64,000 nt of DNA, from contig NZ_BBRA01000001.1 of the NCBI RefSeq assembly GCF_000975035.1, forward strand, positions 1,259,184 through 1,323,183, written 5' to 3'. The DNA is from Demequina flava. GTDB taxonomy: Bacteria > Actinomycetota > Actinomycetes > Actinomycetales > Demequinaceae. The translations under genes and the position numbers were made by a program. The notes beneath the pieces were generated by a model, which did no database searches, was not told the DNA's origin, and saw only the letters and a program-made list of their open reading frames with translations. This document shows, piece by piece, positions 9,805 through 17,170 of this stretch (the stretch's first letter is position 1; each line of letters starts with the position of its first letter).

Positions 9805-9873
9805 CCGCTGATGCATACGTATACCCCCACTACCGGCTCTCCCACAGGGGAGCAGCTACCTCAAGGAGGACCA

Positions 9874-10314
9874 GTGACCGAGCTGAGTACGGAGGCCACC
9901 AACTTTGGATGGCTCCTGGACAACTTTGTCCAGACGGTGCCCGGCACCCGCCACACGCTTGTCGTTAGTGCTGACGGCCTGCTCATGGCGATGTCGAAGA
10001 ATCTTGACCGGACCGGTGGCGACACGCTCGCCGCAGTCGTGTCCGGTATGGCGAGCTTGACCCGTGGAGCTGCACGTCAGCTCCAGGCGGGCGAGGTCCG
10101 TCAGTCCATCATCGAGATGGACGAACTGTTCCTGTTCCTGATGAGCGTGTCCAACGGTTCTGTGCTGGCCGTGGCCGCTGACTCCACCTGCGACGTGGGC
10201 CTGGTTGGCTATGAGATGACGCTGCTGGTGTCGCGCACCGAGAACGCGCTGACCCCGCAACTGATCACCGAAATGCGCCAGAACCTCCCCACCGACGGTG
10301 AGATTCGCGCGTAG
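9874..10314 (+). CDS. Roadblock/LC7-domain protein of the conservon (CvnB-like)
   Basis: This small cytoplasmic Roadblock/LC7-fold protein (146 residues) belongs to the family that acts as a GTPase-activating or scaffold partner for Mgl/Cvn-type small GTPases. Visible family features are FGWLLDNFVQTVPGTRHTLVVSADGLLMA, the central GMASLTRGAARQ helix and the last strand VGLVGYEMTLLV. The GTG at 9874 is chosen over an upstream in-frame ATG at 9811 because AAGGAGG (9863-9869) lies just ahead of it and the homologous fold begins there. It is gene two of the conservon, 69 bp after the kinase. Confidence 0.92.
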   Translation: MTELSTEATNFGWLLDNFVQTVPGTRHTLVVSADGLLMAMSKNLDRTGGDTLAAVVSGMASLTRGAARQLQAGEVRQSIIEMDELFLFLMSVSNGSVLAVAADSTCDVGLVGYEMTLLVSRTENALTPQLITEMRQNLPTDGEIRA

Positions 10315-10323
10315 GGCGATTCC

Positions 10324-10710
10324 ATGAGCGACCAGTCCTACGAGGATGAGGCCTACACGGTCCGGCCTTACGCCGTGACCGGTGGCCGGGTCAGTGCTGC
10401 CAGTAAGGATCTCCCCATGGAGGCCCTCGTGGAGGCACGCTCGGACGCACAGACTTTGAAGGGGCTGACCCCGGAGAAGAAAAAGATCCTGCAGCTTGCT
10501 GCAGGTCAATATCAATCCATCGCCGAGCTCTCCGCTCACACCCGGCTGCCGCTGGGCGTGGTGCGAGTGCTGGTGACGGATCTTGCTACTGCTCAATACA
10601 TTGTGATTCACACCGGCGGCACGGTGGAAGACTCGTCGACACATGACGAGTCGGGTGGCCTGTCGCTCAGTCTTCTGGAGAGTGTCCTTGATGGCATCGC
10701 AGCCCTCTGA
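10324..10710 (+). CDS. DUF742 protein of the conservon (CvnC-like)
   Basis: The 128-residue protein has the DUF742 pattern: VRPYAVTGGR near 14-23, a winged-helix-like middle (EKKKILQLAAGQYQSIAELSAHTRLPLGVVRVLVTDLATAQYI) and a C-terminal LLESVLDGI helix. DUF742 proteins always accompany conservon kinases and GTPases. They are thought to be adaptor or DNA-binding-like modules, but their biochemical role is not settled. The gene starts 9 nt after the roadblock gene and its 3' end overlaps the GTPase start, so the operon is translationally coupled. Confidence 0.9.
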   Translation: MSDQSYEDEAYTVRPYAVTGGRVSAASKDLPMEALVEARSDAQTLKGLTPEKKKILQLAAGQYQSIAELSAHTRLPLGVVRVLVTDLATAQYIVIHTGGTVEDSSTHDESGGLSLSLLESVLDGIAAL

Positions 10711-11293
10711 CGCCGCGGTCGCGCCTAGCGCCGCACACGTTGCTCCTACGGTCGTCAAGATCGTTATCGCCGGCGGATTCGCCGTGGGTAAGACGACCTT
10801 CATCGGCTCGATCTCGGACATCGACCCCCTCAACACCGAGGCGGCGATGACTGAGAAGTCGATCGGAGTTGACGACGCTGGCGGCGTCACTGACCGCAAG
10901 ACCACCACGACGGTCGCGATGGACTTCGGTCGTATCGCACTGCCTGGTTCGCTGTGGCTGTACCTGTTCGGTACGCCGGGACAGGACCGCTTCCTGTTCA
11001 TGTGGGACGACCTGGTGCGCGGCGCAATTGGTGCTGTCGTGCTCGTGGACACCGAGCGTCTCGAGCAGTGCTTCCCCGCGGTGGACTACTTCGAGGGCCG
11101 CGGCGTACCGTTCATCGTGTGCGTGAACTGCTTCGACGGTGTTGCTCGCCACAAGCTTGAGGATGTCCGCGAGGCTTTGGGCATCCCCGAGAACGTGCCG
11201 ATGATGTACACCGACGCCCGTGAGAAGTCTGCGACCAAGCAGGCCCTCATTGCCGTTGTCCAGCTTGCAATGCGCCAGCTCCAGGGGAGCTGA
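10691..11293 (+). CDS. Conservon small GTPase (CvnD-like)
   Basis: This 200-residue P-loop GTPase completes the conservon. Walker A is GGFAVGKT at residues 28-35, the G3 motif is FGTPGQDRF near 94-102, and VNCFD near 145-149 stands in place of the usual NKxD. That change is typical of this GTPase family. The ATG at 10691 overlaps the last 20 nt of the DUF742 gene; an upstream in-frame ATG at 10643 would add a Cys/Trp/Arg-rich extension not expected for the family. The protein probably cycles between kinase-associated and free states as the output of the CvnA-like sensor. Confidence 0.92.
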   Translation: MASQPSDAAVAPSAAHVAPTVVKIVIAGGFAVGKTTFIGSISDIDPLNTEAAMTEKSIGVDDAGGVTDRKTTTTVAMDFGRIALPGSLWLYLFGTPGQDRFLFMWDDLVRGAIGAVVLVDTERLEQCFPAVDYFEGRGVPFIVCVNCFDGVARHKLEDVREALGIPENVPMMYTDAREKSATKQALIAVVQLAMRQLQGS

Positions 11294-11350
11294 CCCACAA
11301 GCGGCCGGTGCGCGCGCAATGGCGCGTGCGCATCGGCTTCACTTCGGGCA

Positions 11351-11356
11351 TATCCT
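11351..11356 (+). promoter_or_regulatory. -10 box of the PIN-domain gene, leaderless type
   Basis: TATCCT ends 7 nt before the GTG at 11364. Confidence 0.45.
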
Positions 11357-11363
11357 GTGACGC

Positions 11364-11795
11364 GTGATCTACCTCGACGGCTCCGCCCTGTGCAGGTTCC
11401 TGCCAGGCGTGCGTTATTTCGAAGAGTTCAGTCAGTGGATCCTCCCGCGGCTGGACCAGGTAGCGACCACCCAGTTGGGTTTGACCGAAGTGCGCCAAGC
11501 GGCCGAGTTGTATCCGCGTGAGGAGAAGTCCCGCGCTTTCGGTGTGGTGGAGCAGATCCGCACCAAGGTCCCGGTGATCCGCTTCTCTGACCAGAACGTC
11601 GGTATCTCAACCCACGCATCGGCCGTCCTGAGGCCTTTTGCCGCGCTCCACCTCGGCGCAGCCGTCGCGCACCCACAGATCGACACGATTGCGACGTACG
11701 ATGCGGACCTCGCGAAGGTCGCGGAAATCTACGAACTGAGCGTCGTTTCGCCAGGAATGCCTCAGGGCTGGCACAATGGCACGGCTGGGGTGTAA
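11364..11795 (+). CDS. PIN-domain protein, VapC-like, without an adjacent antitoxin
   Basis: The 143-residue product has the outline of a PIN-fold ribonuclease: MIYLDGSAL with the first acid at D5, TEVRQ with E42, the ALHLGAAVAH helix near 94-103, TYDADLA with D113, and the closing LSVVSPG. In active VapC toxins the helix usually reads DALHLA; here the Asp is replaced by Ala (FAALHLG), so one metal-binding acid may be missing. No small antitoxin gene lies within the 70 bp upstream or between it and the tRNA gene downstream. It could be a solitary PIN nuclease, a decayed toxin or a protein with altered chemistry. The GTG start is supported by the -10 box 7 nt upstream. Confidence 0.65.
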   Translation: MIYLDGSALCRFLPGVRYFEEFSQWILPRLDQVATTQLGLTEVRQAAELYPREEKSRAFGVVEQIRTKVPVIRFSDQNVGISTHASAVLRPFAALHLGAAVAHPQIDTIATYDADLAKVAEIYELSVVSPGMPQGWHNGTAGV

Positions 11796-11803
11796 GCCCT
11801 ACG

Positions 11804-11892
11804 GGAGAGTTGACCGAGCGGCCGAAGGTGACGGTCTTGAAAACCGTTGAGGCGTTTTAGCGTCTCCGTGGGTTCGAATCCCACACTCTCCG
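11804..11892 (+). tRNA. tRNA-Ser(TGA)
   Basis: This class II tRNA has acceptor strand GGAGAGT pairing with ACTCTCC, discriminator G, anticodon loop CTTGAAA (anticodon TGA), a long variable arm (GGCGTTTTAGCGTC) and T-arm GTGGGTTCGAATCCCAC. CCA is not encoded. It is the likely substrate of the SerS encoded 10 kb upstream. Confidence 0.95.
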
Positions 11893-11897
11893 CCCAC

Positions 11898-11917
11898 GTG
11901 GCATCGGCCGATGCCAC
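11898..11917. repeat. Perfect 20-bp palindrome built from two copies of the window-wide motif
   Basis: GTGGCATCGGCCGATGCCAC is its own reverse complement and holds GCATCGGCC and GGCCGATGC head to head. It lies between tRNA-Ser(TGA) and a terminator-like hairpin. Confidence 0.8.
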
Positions 11918-11921
11918 CGCG

Positions 11922-11945
11922 AGCCGGGTCCCTCGGGGCCCGGCT
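11922..11945 (+). terminator. Terminator-like hairpin after tRNA-Ser(TGA)
   Basis: AGCCGGG and CCCGGCT form a 7-bp GC-rich stem (11922-11928 with 11939-11945) around a short GC-rich loop, followed by a weak T-rich stretch TTCGTGTTT. Confidence 0.6.
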
Positions 11946-12059
11946 TTCGTGTTTCTGATGGTCTTCAGGGCCGATGCTGGCGACAGTCGCGGTGGGGAGG
12001 CGGGGTGCCGCTTTGCTCCCTAAGCCGTGCGACCGGTACCCTGTTCTCGCACCACTCAT

Positions 12060-12146
12060 GGAGACGTGACTGAGCGGCCGAAAGTGCATCCCTGCTAAGG
12101 ATGTGATGGGGTAACCCATCCGTGGGTTCGAATCCCACCGTCTCCG
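12060..12146 (+). tRNA. tRNA-Ser(GCT)
   Basis: Acceptor GGAGACG pairs with CGTCTCC, with discriminator G. The anticodon stem CATCC/GGATG encloses CTGCTAA, giving anticodon GCT. A long variable arm (GATGGGGTAACCCATC) and T-arm GTGGGTTCGAATCCCAC complete it. CCA is not encoded. Confidence 0.95.
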
Positions 12147-12226
12147 CTGCCACGAGGGCAGTGCCGGAGAGTGTCCATAGGGCACTTGAAAGCCTGTATA
12201 CTCGTGTCTCGGCCCTGATGGGTCAC

Positions 12227-12299
12227 GCGCCCGTAGCTCAACGGATAGAGCATCTGACTACGGATCAGAAGGTTGGGGGTTCGAATCCCTCCGGGCGCG
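12227..12299 (+). tRNA. tRNA-Arg(ACG)
   Basis: Acceptor GCGCCCG pairs with CGGGCGC, with discriminator G. The D-arm contains AGCTCAACGGATAGAGC, the anticodon loop gives ACG (A34 is normally deaminated to inosine), and the T-loop reads GGGGGTTCGAATCCCTC. CCA is not encoded. Confidence 0.95.
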
Positions 12300-12305
12300 C
12301 AGATG

Positions 12306-12338
12306 ACGCCCTCGCTGCTTTTGCGGCGGGGGCGTTTT
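12306..12338 (+). terminator. Rho-independent-like terminator after tRNA-Arg
   Basis: ACGCCC (12306-12311) pairs with GGGCGT (12330-12335), with further inner pairing, and is followed by TTT. Confidence 0.65.
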
Positions 12339-12688
12339 GCGCTTTATGCGGCCGGCGAAGGGTCCGTTCCGTGCTCACCGCCCGCATGTCATTGGCAACA
12401 CACTTGGGTGTTGGCGGTAGCCACAATGACATGACCAACCGGTGTCTCGGCATGGGCGTTGGCCGGAATGGGCCTTGCAATCGAGTCCGCGCGCCGACGT
12501 CGCTAACCACGCGGCGTGTGAGGCGGCGGCGCAGACCGCCCGTGCTCGAATAGGGCAAGGTGCTATCCCACAGCACCCCCTATCGGGCAATGGCGGAAGT
12601 CTTGCGCCGCCGTCGGCGTTATCTCCCATAAGGCGCTCCGTTGTCCAAGGACGGGCACGGCGCAGAGTCGAGCGACCAGGGAGGAAGC
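12339..12688. other. Gene-free structured spacer between tRNA-Arg and the alcohol dehydrogenase operon
   Basis: No convincing coding frame is present. It holds two inverted repeats. The first is 12385-12433: CATGTCATTG with CAATGACATG outside, and CAACAC with GTGTTG nested inside. The second is 12551-12582: TAGGG/CCCTA outside and GGTGCT/AGCACC inside. Neither is followed by a T-run, so they are not simple terminators. The promoter of the dehydrogenase operon is probably in the last 100 bp. Confidence 0.6.
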
Positions 12689-12736
12689 ATGACGCAGCAG
12701 GACTATCTCAAGGCGGTCCGACCATGCGCGCGCTGA
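12689..12736 (+). CDS. Possible 15-codon leader ORF overlapping the alcohol dehydrogenase start
   Basis: An ATG at 12689 follows a strong ribosome binding site (GGGAGGAAGC) and opens a 15-residue frame, MTQQDYLKAVRPCAR. It stops at 12736, 13 nt inside the dehydrogenase gene in another frame. The dehydrogenase start itself has only a weaker AAGGCGG site. This arrangement fits translational coupling or a regulatory leader peptide, but nothing identifies a function. Confidence 0.35.
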   Translation: MTQQDYLKAVRPCAR

Positions 12737-13947
12737 CGTGGCAGGGGCGTGAAGACGTCCAAGTGCAGACCGTTCCCGATCCCGAGATCCTCGAGCCCAC
12801 CGATGCCATCATCCGGGTTACTTCCACAGCAATTTGTGGATCGGACCTGCACCTGTATTCGGTTCTAGGTGCGTACTTGTCGCCTGGGGATATCTTGGGG
12901 CACGAGTCCATGGGCATCGTCGAAGAAGTGGGAAAAGACGCCAGTCGATTGTCTCCAGGAGACCGGGTCGTGGTGCCCTTCGGGATCGCTTGTGGCCACT
13001 GCTTCATGTGCCGAAGGGGACTGCACTCGCAGTGTGAAACCACCCAGGTGACCTCGGAAGCTAAGGGCGCGGCCCTGTTCGGCTACACCCGGATGTACGG
13101 CTCGGTCCCCGGCGGCCAGGCAGAGTACCTGCGGGTTCCGCAGGCCCACGCAGGACCAGTGGTAGTGCCCGATGACGGAGCACCCGACGAGCGCTACCTC
13201 TACCTCTCAGACGTCATGCCCACCGCGTGGCAGGCGGTTGAGTATGCCGAAGTGCCTGACGGCGGCACCGTCGCGGTCGTGGGATTGGGCCCGATCGGCC
13301 AGATGGCCGCGCGCATTGCGCGCTACCGCGGGGCTAGCCAGGTCATTGGCATCGACTCTGTTCCAGAGCGGTTGGCCATGGCGAGACGCCACGGGATCGA
13401 CGTGGTGGACGCTACAGACACCGACGACGTGATCGCTGCAGTACGGGAACGCACGTCAGGGCGCGGCGTCGATGGGGCGATCGATGCAGTGGGTATGGAG
13501 GCCCACGGATCTCCGATTGCTCACGCTGGCCACGCCGTGGTGAGTCGGCTCCCCGATGCGGTGGCGGAACCACTGATCGAGCATGCGGCTATTGACCGTC
13601 TCGACGCCCTGCTGACGGCTATCTCGCTCGCAAGGCGTGGTGGCACGGTCTCCGTGGTGGGGGTTTACGGGGGCGCTGTCGATCCACTGCCGATGATGGA
13701 GATCTTCGATCGCCAGCTCACGCTGCGGTTTGGCCAAGCGAATGTTCACCGGTGGATGCCGGACCTAGTTCCGCTGGCGTCAGACCCCACGGACCCACTG
13801 GGCGTCCTGGACCTGCGCACACACCGAGTGCCGCTTGACGATGCTGCGGCGGCGTACGAGATGTTCCAGAAGAAGCAGGATGGATGCATCAAGGTCGTCC
13901 TTGATCCCACCGAGTCGCCTACGAAGGACGTTGGAGAGAAGTCATGA
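12724..13947 (+). CDS. Zinc-dependent alcohol dehydrogenase (FdhA-like MDR)
   Basis: This is a 407-residue zinc alcohol dehydrogenase resembling the glutathione-independent formaldehyde dehydrogenase branch. Catalytic zinc ligands are C38 (ICGSDLH) and the H60-E61 pair (GHESMG). The structural-zinc loop has cysteines at 90, 93, 96 and 104 (CGHCFMC...QC). The NAD-binding motif GLGPIGQMAA is near 190. An insertion around 255-275 (HAGHAVVSRLPDAVAEPL) is also seen in that branch. It would oxidise an alcohol or aldehyde with NAD. It overlaps the following SDR gene by 4 nt (ATGA), so the two are co-translated. ATG 12724 is chosen because upstream codons do not resemble the family. Confidence 0.88.
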   Translation: MRALTWQGREDVQVQTVPDPEILEPTDAIIRVTSTAICGSDLHLYSVLGAYLSPGDILGHESMGIVEEVGKDASRLSPGDRVVVPFGIACGHCFMCRRGLHSQCETTQVTSEAKGAALFGYTRMYGSVPGGQAEYLRVPQAHAGPVVVPDDGAPDERYLYLSDVMPTAWQAVEYAEVPDGGTVAVVGLGPIGQMAARIARYRGASQVIGIDSVPERLAMARRHGIDVVDATDTDDVIAAVRERTSGRGVDGAIDAVGMEAHGSPIAHAGHAVVSRLPDAVAEPLIEHAAIDRLDALLTAISLARRGGTVSVVGVYGGAVDPLPMMEIFDRQLTLRFGQANVHRWMPDLVPLASDPTDPLGVLDLRTHRVPLDDAAAAYEMFQKKQDGCIKVVLDPTESPTKDVGEKS

Positions 13948-14996
13948 AGGTCGTGGTCGTTGGTGCGAGCGGCAACGCCGGGACCGGTCTATTGCGTGCC
14001 CTTCGCGGCGCTGCCGAAGTTACTGAGGTCGTGGGCGTGGCCCGGCGAGTCCCCAGAGCTAGGCCGCCGGAGCCGTACGACCTGGCCGACTGGGTAGCGG
14101 CGGATGTCGCCGCGCCAGACGGTGAGGCGGTCGTGTCCACGTTGGAATCCGCCATGCAAGGGGCCGATGCCGTGGTTCACCTCGCGTGGGCAATCCAGCC
14201 CAATCACAACCGTGCGCTCTTGCGGAAGACTAACGTCGCCGGTACGGCCCGCGTCCTCAACGCTGCGAGGCGTGCCGGGGTGCCACACGTCATCGTCGCG
14301 TCCTCTGTGGGCGCGTACTCGCCCGCTCACGACGACGATCTGCACGACGAGGTGTGGCCCGTTCACGGCATACCGGCGTCCGAGTACAGCGTCGACAAGG
14401 CCGATGTGGAGGCGGTCCTGAACGCCTTCGAGGCCGACAACCCCAGCGTCATGGTCACCCGGCTGCGGCCTGCGCTGATCTTCCAGCGTGACGCAGGGTC
14501 GCAAATGACGCGTTATTTCTTGGGCAGGTGGATGCCGGGATCCGCATTCACGGGACGCTTGCCAGTATTGCCGTGGCCGACGGGTCTGCGGCTCCAAGCG
14601 GTCCACGCCGATGACATTGGCCATGCGTACCTCGCCGCCATTCGCCATAGTTCAGGAGGCGCCTTCAATATTGCGGCGGACGGTGTCCTCGCAGCAGACG
14701 AGGTGGCAGGGGTCCTCGCAGGAGGGCGATGGGCCAACGTGCCCGTCCCCGCCGCTCGTGCAGCCGTGTCAGCGGGCTGGAACTCGCGTGTACTACCCGT
14801 GAGCCCTGGGTGGATTGATATGGGTAGCGGCGCGCCATTGATGGACACCTATCTGGCGCGGCGCAAGCTGGGATGGGCGCCGCAGTACTCCGCCCAGCAA
14901 GCGCTCACCGAGGTAGTTGGAGGCATTCGTGACTCGGCCGGAACTGCCAGTCCGCCGTTGCGTCCGCGAACGCCGCATAGGTCTCCATCGGGTTAG
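13944..14996 (+). CDS. NAD-dependent epimerase/dehydratase family protein (extended SDR)
   Basis: The 350-residue protein is an extended short-chain dehydrogenase. The nucleotide-binding motif GASGNAG is at 8-14, an NVAG motif is near 97, SSVGAY near 116-121, and the catalytic tyrosine-lysine motif YSVDK near 147-151. The C-terminal third contains the substrate-side segment HADDIGHAYLAAI. Its first codon overlaps the stop of the alcohol dehydrogenase, so the two probably act on related metabolites. The exact substrate, such as a nucleotide sugar or small carbonyl compound, cannot be told. Confidence 0.82.
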   Translation: MKVVVVGASGNAGTGLLRALRGAAEVTEVVGVARRVPRARPPEPYDLADWVAADVAAPDGEAVVSTLESAMQGADAVVHLAWAIQPNHNRALLRKTNVAGTARVLNAARRAGVPHVIVASSVGAYSPAHDDDLHDEVWPVHGIPASEYSVDKADVEAVLNAFEADNPSVMVTRLRPALIFQRDAGSQMTRYFLGRWMPGSAFTGRLPVLPWPTGLRLQAVHADDIGHAYLAAIRHSSGGAFNIAADGVLAADEVAGVLAGGRWANVPVPAARAAVSAGWNSRVLPVSPGWIDMGSGAPLMDTYLARRKLGWAPQYSAQQALTEVVGGIRDSAGTASPPLRPRTPHRSPSG

Positions 14997-14999
14997 AGT
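14994..14999 (+). promoter_or_regulatory. -10 box of the DUF885 peptidase gene, leaderless type
   Basis: TAGAGT ends 6 nt before the GTG at 15006 and overlaps the stop codon of the upstream SDR gene. Confidence 0.5.
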
Positions 15000-15005
15000 C
15001 GAAGG

Positions 15006-16640
15006 GTGACGACGCTGACTGAACTTGCTGACGAGTACTACGCCTACCGACAGTCCACGGACATCAATCGGCTCCTGTGGGACGGCGCCCTGGAAAACCT
15101 CGAGAGGTGGGAGGACGTCTCCCCAGAAGGCGTAGCAACTCGGCAGGATCGCCTGCGTGAGTTTGCCGATCAGGCGGACGCGCTCGCGATCGACGAGGAC
15201 GACCTCACCCAGGTTGCGCTCCGCGATGCGGTGGTCCACACCGCGCGGGCCTCCGCTGTGCAACTCAAATGGTCCACCGAGTTGGGCGATATCAACCCGC
15301 GTATGGGTGTCCTTGCACTCGCTGAAGTCTTTTTGAGCCGCTTCCCGCTGAACTCCGATGAGGACGGCGAGCACTACCTCACGAAGCTCCAGGCCATGCC
15401 GACCATGCTGGAGGACCTTGTTGCCGTCGTTCAGGCGGCGGCTCTCGAGGGCAGGACCGCGCTGGCGCTCCACCTGCGCCAGACCGCCGAGGCCCTGCGA
15501 AGCCTGGCGAGCAACCCCACACCGTTGCTGGCGCAGCCGGCGCCCACAGCATCGGCTGATGTGGAGACGTGGAAGCAGTCATTGGCGGAAACCGTTGAGG
15601 CGGACGTGGTGCCGGCACTGGTGCGGACGGCCGATGCTTTGGCGGCTGTCGCTGAACGTGGCCGTGACGAGGAACAGCCAGGCTTGGTGCACCTTGACGG
15701 CGGTGGCGAGCTGTACGAGCAGTTGGTTCACGCGTACACGACGGTGGAGATGTCTGCGGCTGAGGTGCACGAGTTGGGCCTCGCTGTGATCGATGAACTT
15801 GAGGCGGAGTACCGCGATGTTGCCGGGCCGGTGTTGGGCACGGACGACAATGCGGAGATCTACGCTCGCCTGCGCGACGACGAGTCCATGCACTACGCCT
15901 CTGGCGAGGACATCGTGACGGATGCGACCGCGGCGCTCGAACGCGCCAAGGCTGCAGCACCCGAGTGGTTCGCCACCATTCCTCAGTCGCCGTGCATTGC
16001 GCACGCAACGGAGGCGGGTCCCGTCGCGTTCTACTCGGCGCCGTCGCGTGCCTCGGGCAAGCCCGGCGAGTTCTTCTTCAATGCAGCGAACCCTGCTCAG
16101 TGGTCCACGTATGAACTGGAAGCGATTGCCTTCCACGAGGCCATTCCCGGGCACCACCTGCAGTTCGCTCTGCACGAGGAGGCGGACGATCTGCACCCGG
16201 TGCTGAAGCACTTTGGCGTGACGGCGTATCTCGAGGGCTGGGGGCTCTACACCGAGCGGCTCGCTGACGAGATGGGTCTGTACTCCTCGGACATGGCTCG
16301 GATCGGAATGCTCGCCGCTGATTCCCTGCGCGCGTGCAGGCTCGTGGTCGACACGGGCATGCACGCTCTGGGGTGGAGCCGGCGCGAGGCGATCGAATAC
16401 ATGTCCGCACATTGCCCCTTGAGCATTGATCAAATTACCCAGGAGATTGACCGCTACATCGGCATGCCCGGACAGGCGCTGGCGTACATGGTGGGGCGGC
16501 GTGAGATCGAGCAGGTGCGCGCGCGAGCCGAACTGCGCGAAGACTTCGATATCCGCGAGTTTCACGACACCGTCCTGCGCTACGGAATGGTCCCGTTGCC
16601 GACGTTGCGCAGGCTAGTGCTCGGTACATATTCCGACTAG
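15006..16640 (+). CDS. DUF885 family zinc metallopeptidase-like protein
   Basis: The 544-residue product belongs to the DUF885 family, which resembles thermolysin-like or carboxypeptidase-like metallopeptidases. The key element is HEAIPGHHLQFALHEE near 377-392, whose His-Glu...His-His arrangement is the predicted zinc site. It is followed by EGWGLYTERLADEMG near 409-423, supplying a further acidic ligand. The N-terminal two thirds are helical with no signal peptide, so the enzyme is expected in the cytoplasm. Length is normal. It lies 9 bp after the SDR gene but has its own leaderless-type promoter. The substrate is unknown; peptide hydrolysis is inferred only from the motif. Confidence 0.85.
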   Translation: MTTLTELADEYYAYRQSTDINRLLWDGALENLERWEDVSPEGVATRQDRLREFADQADALAIDEDDLTQVALRDAVVHTARASAVQLKWSTELGDINPRMGVLALAEVFLSRFPLNSDEDGEHYLTKLQAMPTMLEDLVAVVQAAALEGRTALALHLRQTAEALRSLASNPTPLLAQPAPTASADVETWKQSLAETVEADVVPALVRTADALAAVAERGRDEEQPGLVHLDGGGELYEQLVHAYTTVEMSAAEVHELGLAVIDELEAEYRDVAGPVLGTDDNAEIYARLRDDESMHYASGEDIVTDATAALERAKAAAPEWFATIPQSPCIAHATEAGPVAFYSAPSRASGKPGEFFFNAANPAQWSTYELEAIAFHEAIPGHHLQFALHEEADDLHPVLKHFGVTAYLEGWGLYTERLADEMGLYSSDMARIGMLAADSLRACRLVVDTGMHALGWSRREAIEYMSAHCPLSIDQITQEIDRYIGMPGQALAYMVGRREIEQVRARAELREDFDIREFHDTVLRYGMVPLPTLRRLVLGTYSD

Positions 16641-16708
16641 GCTGTGTCGCGGTCCCCGCGTGAGCGCGGAGACATCACAATTTCTTCCGCCTCACAAGGA
16701 GTATTTCA

Positions 16709-17101
16709 GTGGATTTCTTCGAGAACTTCCTGTCCATCCTGTTCTTCACGCTGTGGATCTTTGTCATGGTGGCGTTCTTCTTCGTCATCATCCGCATCAT
16801 CATGGACGTGTTCCGCGACAGCGAGCTCGGTGGCTTCGGCAAGACCCTGTGGACCATCTTCGTGATCTTCCTGCCCGTGATCGGTGCGCTGGTGTACCTG
16901 ATCGCACGTGGCAAGGGCATGTCGCGTCGCGACGCCACGCAGGCCGCTGAGATGCGCGCCGCACAGGTCGAATACACCAAGGACCTCATGACCGAGGCTG
17001 GCTCGGCAAGCGAGATCAAGGCGGCGAAGGAGCTGCTCGACTCGGGCGCCATCACGCAGGATGAGTTCGAGGCCCTCAAGGCCAAGGCCATCCAGAAGTA
17101 A
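16709..17101 (+). CDS. Small membrane protein with PLDc_N-like N-terminus and C-terminal SHOCT domain
   Basis: The 130-residue protein has two membrane segments (about 5-30 and 46-66). They are followed by the charged helix DATQAAEMRAAQVEYTKDL and a classic SHOCT module at 100-128 (SEIKAAKELLDSGAITQDEFEALKAKAI). SHOCT domains are short oligomerisation modules found on membrane anchors, and this membrane-plus-SHOCT layout is common in actinobacteria without a known function. The GTG at 16709 is preceded by AAGGAG. A strong terminator follows directly, so the gene is the end of its transcription unit. Confidence 0.85.
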   Translation: MDFFENFLSILFFTLWIFVMVAFFFVIIRIIMDVFRDSELGGFGKTLWTIFVIFLPVIGALVYLIARGKGMSRRDATQAAEMRAAQVEYTKDLMTEAGSASEIKAAKELLDSGAITQDEFEALKAKAIQK

Positions 17102-17116
17102 CGCCTTCACGACGCT

Positions 17117-17156
17117 AACAACGGCGCTCTCACCTCACGGTGGGGGCGCCGTTGTT
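17117..17156. terminator. Bidirectional-looking terminator between convergent genes
   Basis: AACAACGGCGC (17117-17127) and GCGCCGTTGTT (17146-17156) form an 11-bp perfect stem. The T-rich 3' arm serves the plus-strand SHOCT gene, and the structure also sits just past the 3' end of the minus-strand operon. Confidence 0.85.
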
Positions 17157-17170
17157 GTGTCTGCGAGCGG

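Noticed and set aside
9811-9873. Upstream ATG start of the roadblock protein
   Set aside because: The strong AAGGAGG site at 9863-9869 would fall inside the coding sequence, and the family fold begins at the GTG at 9874.
12385-12433. Inverted repeat as a rho-independent terminator for the tRNA-Arg unit
   Set aside because: A better terminator with a T-run lies at 12306-12338, and this repeat has no T-run and a loop with its own stem.
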